NCBI GenBank assembly: GCA_022264855.1
Contig: JABYQU010000026.1
Coordinates: 372,001-436,000 of the forward strand
Reading direction: 5' to 3'
DNA: 64,000 bases
From: Lenzites betulinus
Lineage: Eukaryota > Basidiomycota > Agaricomycetes > Polyporales > Polyporaceae
How positions within the stretch are numbered: position 1 is the first letter of the stretch; the number at the start of each line of letters is the position of its first letter. Position numbers and translations under genes: made by a program. The notes beneath the pieces are model-generated. The model did no database searches, was not told where the DNA came from, and saw nothing but the letters and a program-made list of their open reading frames with translations. Shown in pieces: positions 56,069 to 64,000 of this stretch.

Positions 56069-58297
56069 ATGACGCGACCCGGAACACAGGTATCTCCGCT
56101 TCTCACCTACGCACAGGTGGCGGCAAGCCCGCCCTCGACCCCGACGATGAGCACGAATCGCTCAATGCGTACCCCTCCTCCCGGAGCAACGGACAAACCT
56201 CCCACGCAACGCATAGCGAAGGGCAGGAACGGTGGAGCATCTGCTAAAGTAAGCCAAAACCTGCAGAAAGAACAACAACTCACGAGACGCAGGACGGGGC
56301 CATGGGGCTTGGACTTACGCTGGGCGAAAACGACGCAACCACAGACCCGCACTCGAGACGAGACACTCCCACGCCGATGACCAGGCGAAACGGGTCAAAC
56401 GCCACCGGAACGGGCATCGCTCAAGCCCACAAGGCTGCGGTTGAGACGATAGCCGAGGAAGTTCGAGCCACGACCCCAGCCACAGAATACACCTTCGACG
56501 ATATGGACATGGATGCACTGGAAAAGAGCATACAAGAATCCGAGAGAAGATACGAATCGCCTACGTCAGAGGACTGGCGGAACCTGTCCGTGCACGCAGA
56601 AAGCGTGGACTCCGACGACCTAGCTGGCGCAATCGGAGACACGATCGGACGAGACAAGGTCGACCTAGAAAACTTCATAACGAACGGCATAGACAGATAC
56701 GGTGACACAATTCCCGGACAGGAACAGTGGAGGGAGGAGTACCGCGCCAGGAAGAGGCCCCGCGCCGGATCACCCGCCCAAGACACGGATCTCCCTAGAG
56801 TCCATTCGGTCCGATTCCGAAAGTACCGTGCGAAGCCAGCGGGACACAAACTGCGGGACCTCAACAACACGGTCACCAACACGACTGGAAGCCCGCCGAA
56901 CCTTCCTAGCCCACAAGGAAACACAGGAACAGTCGCCCTGAATACACACCCGAGAGTTCACAACACGCTGCGGCTGGACGCGGGAGACAAAGGGAAGGCG
57001 CCAGAGCGACGCTCCGTACACAATGGACACGAGCACGATCAACAATCCGAGGTCCCTACCTACGCCCTGAGGACCACGACCGAACCCCCCCCGATGCACA
57101 TGGAGGTGGATAGCGCCCCGGACGAAAGAATCCTGGCCCAGACACTGACAAGCCACGAGAACGTAAGCGTTAAGCGACCCGGACAAAACAGCGAACTGAT
57201 AAGACCCTTAGCATGCCTTTACCATGAGAATCGGCAACTCCTTCCCCAACAATAACAGGAACGCCGACTACGGGGGACAGTACGAGAGGCCGCACGTGAA
57301 CACCGAGACGAGACCTGGAGACGCTCAAGTAGAAATCCTCCCCTCGTTCCTGGCACAGCCCCCCGCAGCGCAGAGGGACAGGGGGAGCAGCGCCCGACCA
57401 ACAGCAGCCGACGACGGAACAACCCCGCACGTCACGCCGACGACCCCCGGGATAGACGGATACGGCTTCACCCCGGAGCCCCCAGAAGGATTCCCGAGCG
57501 TGCACCAGGCGCACCCGGAAGGCCTTATCGAGGACCTCGCCCTGTCGCGAATCGACGAAGCCTGGAAACAACCGGAGGGTACCGTCCTCTTCGTACAGGT
57601 CGCGAACGTGGGCCACCCGGACGTCCCGCTGAGGAAGCCACTACATGACGAAATACACGCGGCCATCAGCCACGTAACGGGGAAGACCGACTTCGTACCC
57701 ATCGCACCCCAGCCGGAGTGGGTCCAACCGCCAAAGCGTGCGGGCGCGCCGAAAACTTGGATGGTCTTCGGGCTGGACAAAGAGGACGTAGCCGAGCTCG
57801 TTAGGCTGAAGATTCTATCCTGCGTCTGGATCACACTGTTCTTCTACGAGAGGAAGCTAGTCATCCCGAAATATCTCTTCACCTTGACAGGCTATACCAC
57901 GAACCACGACGAGGACATCGTCAACTCGATCAAAGGAGCCTTCCTCAACGACCCGATCTTCTCAACGATCGCAGACCTCGTCCTGAGCCACCCTGGCCTC
58001 CAGCACCTCTCACAACACGAAGCGGCCATGCGCGTCGCGACCAGCGTCGACGTTCGTGTAGACCAGCTAGGAAACGGAAATATGCAGGCGGCTGTTTTCT
58101 GCGACTCACCCACCGGGAATGGAGAAGCTTGGAAGATATGGCGCGGTAACTTAATGAGGATGCCCTTCCACAGCAGGTTCAACCCAACGGCGATCGCGAG
58201 GAAAATCGAGCTCTGTCTTGGTTGCCACAGCGCGGATCACGTCTCACACAAATGCCCCCTCCAGTACATCCCCGGTTGGAACGCCCCCCCCCGCTGA
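56069..58297 (+). CDS. Gag-like protein B with CCHC zinc knuckle, intron-containing
   Basis: Exons 56069-56248, 56293-57162 and 57212-58297 join in phase to 711 residues. Introns of 44 nt (GTAAGC...GACGCAG) and 49 nt (GTAAGC...CCCTTAG) each connect different frames. The start MTRPGTQVSPLLTYAQVA resembles the TYAQVA motif near the N-terminus of fungal LINE ORF1 proteins. The middle is acidic and disordered. The C-terminal ~250 residues include a folded part (FVPIAPQPEWVQPPKR, TWMVFGLDKEDVAELV) and end with CLGCHSADHVSHKC, a C-x2-C-x4-H-x4-C knuckle very like that of protein A, followed by a similar PGW. It is probably the ORF1 of the element whose pol follows 0.7 kb downstream. Confidence 0.65.
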
Positions 58298-59010
58298 CCC
58301 GAACATACGGAAGGCCAAGACAGCAACCTTCGGCCAACGTCGAACCCCAGAGGTACCCCCCATCCCCCGTGAACCAAAGCGCATACCGAGGTAGAGCCAG
58401 GGGCGTCGGAACGCAACGCGGAGGACGAACCTCGACCCCAGTGAGGAGCGCATACTACACTGGCCCGTGAGCCGACATACTCGTGCAGCGGAGCACCGAG
58501 AATACGACGAGGGATGACGGAGGAACAGTGACGAACTGGTACGAGCCCGGAACAGAGTCTATTCATACAGACGGGAGGACACGTAGAAGTACTAGCAGGC
58601 CAGATAACAGCCACAGTAGACCAGTAATACGAACCCCTTCGCGCACCCCCTGACAAGGTCCGAGCGTAAGAAGCTCGGAAACCGTGAGGATCCCCCCGAT
58701 AAGTAGACATCGCGGCGACCGCCAGCCAGGCACCCGGAGAGCTGCCCCTCCCAAAACCTGACCACAGGGCAGTGGCTCTACTTGGGAACCAGACAACCCA
58801 TGAGAGCCGGTCATCCAGTGGCCCAAATTTACTGGCCTGCGGGCACAGGAAAGCCGCTGCGATTGCGAAACAAAACGGAAGCCTATTTAGGCTCGTAGCT
58901 GGCCGTGCCGAGAGGCTCAAGCGGAATGCGCCGGCTGGACGGCAAAACCGCATTGCTGCACTGAGCTGCCAGTAAGCAGCGCCTGAGGCGGATAGCTGTA
59001 CGCCCAGGGC
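58298..59010. other. Spacer between gag-like gene B and pol
   Basis: 713 bp without a recognisable gene. In the pol frame there are stops at 58984 and 58993 shortly before the ATG at 59011, so pol starts independently. Confidence 0.5.
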
Positions 59011-62000
59011 ATGACAGCTACTAGAAACTCAACAAATAACAACACCCCCCCCATCGGAAGTACTACCCCAACATTCGGACAAACTGCGCTCGACAGGCCT
59101 AGAGGAACAGATGGCTGCGCAGCGACATCTGACTCCGATGATAGACCTGGCGAAAACGGACGCCGCGCCGCCACGGGAAACCGTGACACACAGCAAAGGC
59201 GAAGCGACGAGATAAACAGGCGGGCGAGTCTGACTAGCCGCCGTGTCGTCGACGACGCTGCACACCAAAGCCCGGCTGACACTCCTTCGGAGGGCACGAT
59301 AGGTGGACCCCCGAACGAATGTGGCAGCAATGCACAGGGCAACGGCAGAGGTGAACGCCCACGCTCCAGGGGTCGCGTGAAAATCGCATCCCTGAACATG
59401 AGAGGCGCGGGACACACGCAAAACGGAGGACCTGGAGATAAGTGGATGCGAGTGAATCAGTTGATGAAATCGAAGCACATCGGCATTCTAGCAATCCAAG
59501 AAGCCCACCTGACGGATGACGGAGCCACAACGCTCAACAACATCTTCCACGACTCCCTCGAAATATACCTGTCGCCGGACCCGACAACACCGTCAGCTGC
59601 GCGAGGAGTCGCCTTCGTAATTAACAAGAGAGTCTTCGATGTCGACGAAGGAGTGTCATACACACAGATAGTCCCGGGTAGGGCAGCCATGATTGAAATA
59701 AACTGGGGCGCACAGAACCGCCTGAACGTCGTCAACGTATATGCGCCGAACAACATGAACGAGAATGCGAGCTTCTGGGAAGAGATCGGGGTCAGCCTGA
59801 CGAGGAACGGCCATAACACCCCGGACATTCTACTGGGCGACTTCAATGTAGTTGAAGCAGAGATAGATAGGCAACCTACAAGGCAAGACCCTGAGCCTGC
59901 GAGGAGTAGCCTAGCGGAGCTCAAAACCAAGCTCAAGATCGTAGACGGATGGAGGAAAGTCAACCCCGATCACCAGGACTTCTCCTACCTACAAACGGGG
60001 ACCGGGAGCCAATCACGGATAGACAGAATCTACGTTAAGGAAAGCCTCCTAAGTAAGGCTGCAGACTGGAATATCGAAGCACCAGGGATAGATACTGACC
60101 ACAGCATGGTATCAACGACCCTCGCAAACTACAAGTGCCCATATATCGGACCTGGCCGTTGGGTTATCCCCGCAGCAGTCATATCTGACAGCCTATTTAT
60201 CCAAGAAACGATAAGTGAAGGAAGATCAGCGCTAGAAAAGATGACGTCGGACGAGTGCCAACTTGAGGGGAGGAACATACAGCGAATATACCAAGCCTTC
60301 AAAGCGAGTATAAGAAACCGAGCAAGGAGGAGGGCGAAAGAGCTCTTTGCAAAGTGGGACAAGGAGATACACGATCTGAAAAGAGACATCGAGTCAGAAA
60401 ACAGGCACGGGAGGGAAGAAAACGCCGAAGGGGAACACAGCCGGGTAACTGCGGCTATTCTTAAGGATAAACTGGCGAAACTTGAAATGAAGCGCTTCGA
60501 AAACAAACGCGAAGAGGCAAAGCTCAGGCAATGGCTTGAGGGTGAAAGAATGAACCGTTTCTGGCTGGGCCAAGGGAAAACCAAGACCAAGCACGAACCG
60601 CTCTACAAACTGCGGAGGGCAGGGGGAGGGACAAACGGAATGGCCACGACATCACGGGCCATGGCGGAACTAGCGAGGAACCACTACAACGGACTGCAGA
60701 CGGACGAAAGGGAAAGCTCCTCAGATGAACACGGGAGAGCAATCGAGAACGCAATAAACTCCACGAATGTAACCCTGACATCAAGACAGAAAGGGAGACT
60801 GGGAGATAGACTGACGGTAGCGGAAACGAGAGACGCGATAAAGGGAGCGGCGACGAGGAAATCGGCAGGATTAGACGGACTCACGGCTGAGCTATGGCAA
60901 GCCCTCGACAGGAAGAAGGCGAAGGACGACAACACGGGCACGCCCCCCTTCGATATAGCAGCAATGATGTGTAAAGTGTTCAACGATGTTGAGAGACGTG
61001 GGCTGGATGAGGACTCCGAGATGGCAGATGGATGGATATGCCCCATTTATAAACTGAAAGGAGACGTTAGGGATATAAACAACTACAGACCAATCACCGT
61101 ACTCAACGCCGACTACAAGATCCTAACCAAGGCGTTGTCGGTGAAATTAGCGAGGGTGGCACAATCCCTAATCCATGAAGACCAAGCTGGTTTCATTGCC
61201 GGAAGGCGCATACACGACAATATAAAACTCACGAGACTGGTAATGGCATATGCGGAAGCGGAAGCTATGGAGGGAGCAATAATTGCATTAGACCAGGAGA
61301 AAGCGTATGATAAGATAGATCATAGATACCTGAAAGAAGTTCTGAAGAAAATGAACTTCCCCACCCGCTTCATAAACACTGTGATGTCGCTATATGCACA
61401 AGCGAGGAGTGTCGTAATGATAAACGGAGTACAGAGTGAGCCCTTCCGAATAACGAGAGGAGTAAGGCAAGGAGACCCACTATCCTGCCTCCTCTTCAAC
61501 CTGGCGATCGAACCGCTCGCGAACGCCCTGAGAGCGTCAAACCTGAGAGGCTTCAGAGTGCCAGGCCTGGAAGAAAGACTGGTCGCGACAATGTTTGCCG
61601 ACGACACGACGGTTTTCCTCCGGTCCGAAGACGAGTACGAGTGTATGACGGCAGTGCTGGACGGCTGGTGTGAAGGCGCAAGGGCCAAGTTCAACGAGCC
61701 CAAAACCGTGATCGTCCCGGTCGGCCCAGAGGAATACCGGAATAAACTTAGACGGACCAGGATGCTGCGTGAAGGTGGGAACGAGCTCCCTGACGGCGTC
61801 AAAATCCTAGGCGAGGGCGAAGGCACGAGGATTCTGGGAGCATGGATAGGACCCACCTACGACGACTCGACCCCATGGGTTACGATCACTGACACAGTAA
61901 AAGCGAACCTAGAGAAGTGGAACCGGAGGAAGCCAACTCTCAAAGGCAAACAGGTAATAATAAACCTCGAATTGGGAAGTAGAACACAGTACCTTGCGAG

Positions 62001-64000
62001 AGTCCAAGGTATGCCCCGTGACGTAGAAAAACGCCTCACGAAACTCGCAGCAAACTTCCTGTGGAACGGAGCGAGCACAGCTGTAGCGAGCTCGACGACA
62101 GAACGCAGCCTTGACGAGGGAGGCCTAAAAATTCTAAATCTCAAAGCGAGGAATGAAGCCATCGACATGATGTGGCTCAAGGCATACCTAGATATATCGC
62201 CAGCACGCCCCCGATGGGCATTTATAGCGGATGCCCTCATAGCGCGCGCCATTCTGGCATCTGAAAGACGAGTGGAACCTGTGGCGAGGATCAACACTTT
62301 CCTACAAACATGGGAGGCCAACACCACATCGCCCTCCGGCCTCCCCAAAGACCTGTCTCGAATGATCAGAGTGGCAAAGCGCAGCGGCACACGAATAGAC
62401 TCACAAAGCCCGTCCGGCAAACTGGCCGCTGCGCTGCCAGTCTGGTACCATTTCGCCCTGACCCACACCCGAGGTGCAGCAAACTCCAAATCGGCAAAGT
62501 GCCTGAGACACAACCATGAAGTCATAACGGTAGCGGACTGCCTAGCGGTAGAAAGGAAACCTACCGGAACCGACGTACATCTCGAGAGGGCATGCTGCAA
62601 ATGCATGCAGTGTGAACATGACCGGACGAACCTTGGATGCGATAACCCAGCGCGGTGCGCGCGAGCAGCGGCTCAGATGCTAGCCAGGCTACAGGAGAAA
62701 TGGAGACCGACCATCGAGACGAGAAATGATGGCCTCAGCCTAAACCGCACACAGAAACATGAGAACCAAGTGAACGCGGAAGACCGCAACACGCTGACCT
62801 TCGACCCATCAGTAACCCAAGATGTCCCAGTCGGAGAGGCCTTCCGGGTTTTCGCAGGGAATGAGAACGGCGCGAAACAGCGCGCGAGGAGACCGGCGCG
62901 GCAATTCCAGCTGGAACATGAGGCCGTGGAGGTGTATACGGACGGCTCGTGTAATGGGAACGGCACGGCAGCCGCGGTGGCAGGAGCGGGGGTCTGGTTC
63001 GGGCCGGACGACGCAAGGAACATTTCAGAACGCGTGCCGGGCGAATGCAGATCAAACCAAGCGGGGGAGGCGTACGCATGTCTGCTTGCTACTGAGGCAG
63101 TGCCGAATTTCGCGCCAATGACGATCGTGACTGATTCCATGTACCTGTACAAAGGACTGACGCTACACCTAGACGGCTGGGAGAACCGAGGCTGGGAGGG
63201 GATGGCGAATGCGGATATCCTGAAGTCCTTAGTCGCCAAGCTAAGAGGAAGAAGTGCACCGACATACCTGAAATGGGTAAAAGGCCACTCAGGAGTACCG
63301 GGAAACGAGGGTGCTGATCGACTTGCGGCGGAAGGGTCCCGTAAAGCCCCCACCGACTTCCCACCCCTGAGCGAGCGGGAGCGGGCCTTTCTGATCGAGG
63401 GCGTGCGCCTCACGACCCTCACGCAGAAGTTCGCATACCGGTGCATCGTACGCGGAGGCGTGAAGGATCCCCGGGTACGATCCGAAAACAATGTCCGGAT
63501 GATACAAACCGCCCTAGAAGAGGATTTCGCGCTGCGGACCACGACGGGCAAGATATGGACGAATGTGTGGGGAAAGAATATGTCAGTCAAGATCTCATGC
63601 TTCTTCTGGAAAACCATGCACGACGCATACCGTGTCGGAAGCTTCTGGAGTAACATTCGTGGGTTCGAACAGCGCGCACTCTGTCCGCACTGTCAGGTGG
63701 TAGAAACGATGGGCCATATACTCCTGGACTGCGAAGCCCCGGGTCGACAACTCCTGTGGAGCCTTGCGGAAAAGATACTGAGGAAAGCAGCAGTAACCCT
63801 ACCTACACCAACCCTAGGCATGATACTAGGCATCCCCTCCCTCGAAAGCCCTGAAAGCAACTTGCAGGTCAAAGCGGGACACACGAGACTGATGAGAATC
63901 GTTCTGTCAGAAACAGCGTACCTGATCTGGAAAACACGGTGCGAAAGAGTCATTGAATGGGAAGGGGAAGCAGGCAGAACTCACTCGGACCGAGAACTAC
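59011..64000 (+). CDS. LINE endonuclease-reverse transcriptase-RNase H (pol), 3' partial
   Basis: One uninterrupted frame from ATG 59011 to the window edge (1663 codons, no stop). After a ~120-residue polar N-terminus comes an AP-type endonuclease (SLNMRGAG at ~126, Glu164 in QEAHL, Asp277 in GDFNVV, Asp361/His364 in DTDHSMV). The reverse transcriptase has NNYRPITVLNADYKILTKAL, LDQEKAYDKIDH with Asp761, RQGDPLSCLLFN and FADD with Asp864/865. A Cys cluster lies near 1190-1215. RNase H has Asp1311 (YTDGSCNGNG), Glu1353, Asp1375 (VTDSMYLY) and Asp1436 (GNEGADRL). A zinc-binding motif CPHC...H...C (~1558) closes the visible part. The domain order fits Tad1/I-superfamily non-LTR retrotransposons. 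All catalytic residues are present, so the copy may be active. Confidence 0.92.
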   Translation, partial: MTATRNSTNNNTPPIGSTTPTFGQTALDRPRGTDGCAATSDSDDRPGENGRRAATGNRDTQQRRSDEINRRASLTSRRVVDDAAHQSPADTPSEGTIGGPPNECGSNAQGNGRGERPRSRGRVKIASLNMRGAGHTQNGGPGDKWMRVNQLMKSKHIGILAIQEAHLTDDGATTLNNIFHDSLEIYLSPDPTTPSAARGVAFVINKRVFDVDEGVSYTQIVPGRAAMIEINWGAQNRLNVVNVYAPNNMNENASFWEEIGVSLTRNGHNTPDILLGDFNVVEAEIDRQPTRQDPEPARSSLAELKTKLKIVDGWRKVNPDHQDFSYLQTGTGSQSRIDRIYVKESLLSKAADWNIEAPGIDTDHSMVSTTLANYKCPYIGPGRWVIPAAVISDSLFIQETISEGRSALEKMTSDECQLEGRNIQRIYQAFKASIRNRARRRAKELFAKWDKEIHDLKRDIESENRHGREENAEGEHSRVTAAILKDKLAKLEMKRFENKREEAKLRQWLEGERMNRFWLGQGKTKTKHEPLYKLRRAGGGTNGMATTSRAMAELARNHYNGLQTDERESSSDEHGRAIENAINSTNVTLTSRQKGRLGDRLTVAETRDAIKGAATRKSAGLDGLTAELWQALDRKKAKDDNTGTPPFDIAAMMCKVFNDVERRGLDEDSEMADGWICPIYKLKGDVRDINNYRPITVLNADYKILTKALSVKLARVAQSLIHEDQAGFIAGRRIHDNIKLTRLVMAYAEAEAMEGAIIALDQEKAYDKIDHRYLKEVLKKMNFPTRFINTVMSLYAQARSVVMINGVQSEPFRITRGVRQGDPLSCLLFNLAIEPLANALRASNLRGFRVPGLEERLVATMFADDTTVFLRSEDEYECMTAVLDGWCEGARAKFNEPKTVIVPVGPEEYRNKLRRTRMLREGGNELPDGVKILGEGEGTRILGAWIGPTYDDSTPWVTITDTVKANLEKWNRRKPTLKGKQVIINLELGSRTQYLARVQGMPRDVEKRLTKLAANFLWNGASTAVASSTTERSLDEGGLKILNLKARNEAIDMMWLKAYLDISPARPRWAFIADALIARAILASERRVEPVARINTFLQTWEANTTSPSGLPKDLSRMIRVAKRSGTRIDSQSPSGKLAAALPVWYHFALTHTRGAANSKSAKCLRHNHEVITVADCLAVERKPTGTDVHLERACCKCMQCEHDRTNLGCDNPARCARAAAQMLARLQEKWRPTIETRNDGLSLNRTQKHENQVNAEDRNTLTFDPSVTQDVPVGEAFRVFAGNENGAKQRARRPARQFQLEHEAVEVYTDGSCNGNGTAAAVAGAGVWFGPDDARNISERVPGECRSNQAGEAYACLLATEAVPNFAPMTIVTDSMYLYKGLTLHLDGWENRGWEGMANADILKSLVAKLRGRSAPTYLKWVKGHSGVPGNEGADRLAAEGSRKAPTDFPPLSERERAFLIEGVRLTTLTQKFAYRCIVRGGVKDPRVRSENNVRMIQTALEEDFALRTTTGKIWTNVWGKNMSVKISCFFWKTMHDAYRVGSFWSNIRGFEQRALCPHCQVVETMGHILLDCEAPGRQLLWSLAEKILRKAAVTLPTPTLGMILGIPSLESPESNLQVKAGHTRLMRIVLSETAYLIWKTRCERVIEWEGEAGRTHSDREL

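Larger units (their letters stand above)
50256..64000 (+). mobile_element. Retroelement region: non-LTR (Tad/I-type) retrotransposon, 3' end outside window
   Basis: From about 50.3 kb the plus strand becomes A- and C-rich and carries, all in one direction, a 149-aa ORF, two gag-like genes with CCHC knuckles and an endonuclease-RT-RNase H gene that is still open at 64000. At least 13.7 kb is long for a single LINE, so nested or tandem copies are possible. No terminal repeats or target duplication can be seen because the 3' end is missing. Confidence 0.7.

Noticed and set aside
59457..63656. Long minus-strand frames opposite the reverse transcriptase gene
   Set aside because: They mirror the codon bias of the plus-strand pol frame, are broken into pieces and show no domains; the plus frame is continuous with all catalytic motifs.
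1..64000. CRISPR arrays, bacterial operons or Shine-Dalgarno sites
   Set aside because: The window is eukaryotic with spliceosomal introns; no regularly spaced direct repeats were seen apart from the coding repeat at 11084-11959.

Overview
This window is nuclear DNA from a filamentous basidiomycete, most likely a wood-inhabiting Agaricomycete. Genes are split by many 40-70 nt GT-AG introns, often with very small exons. The recognisable proteins are those expected of such a fungus: F-box proteins, a Zn2Cys6 regulator, an OPT peptide transporter, a P5B ATPase, acyl-CoA oxidases and CACTA and LINE elements. The order/genus is an inference; no rRNA or mitochondrial marker is present. All exon models were read by hand and checked for phase; no transcript data were available.

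Layout. 0-4 kb: end of a CACTA/Tnp2-like transposon protein and its accessory gene. 4.6-5.4 kb: a large inverted repeat whose arms carry a tRNA-derived (SINE-like) head. 6.7-8.1 kb: an F-box gene, followed by decayed F-box-like sequence. 10.3-12.0 kb: a secreted precursor with 13 copies of a Trp-rich peptide, each ending in a Kex2 site. 13.9-15.2 kb: a single-pass Ser/Thr/Ala-rich surface protein. 16.4-25.9 kb: a compact housekeeping block (P5B ATPase, BOS1/membrin SNARE, RKM5-like methyltransferase, RRP17-like nucleolar protein). 26.1-26.6 kb: a small DNA-transposon MITE with an 8-bp target duplication. 27.9-38.9 kb: an OPT transporter, a type II membrane protein of unknown function and a 22-exon Zn2Cys6 transcription factor. 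39.2-45.2 kb: two tandem peroxisomal acyl-CoA oxidase genes, one with an in-frame stop. 45.2-49.1 kb: gene-poor. 49.1-50.3 kb: an inverted, 5'-truncated copy of the F-box gene. 50.3-64.0 kb: a retroelement region running off the window, with a 149-aa ORF, two gag-like CCHC proteins and an endonuclease-RT-RNase H protein.

Most interesting points. (1) The repeat precursor at 10.3-12.0 kb looks like an undescribed Kex2-processed repeat peptide (KEP or ribosomal-peptide precursor). (2) The two gag-like genes of the retroelement each read correctly only if two canonical introns are removed, which is unexpected for an element that copies through RNA. (3) Other points worth checking are the TAG codon in one oxidase paralogue, the tRNA-headed inverted repeat and the MITE.
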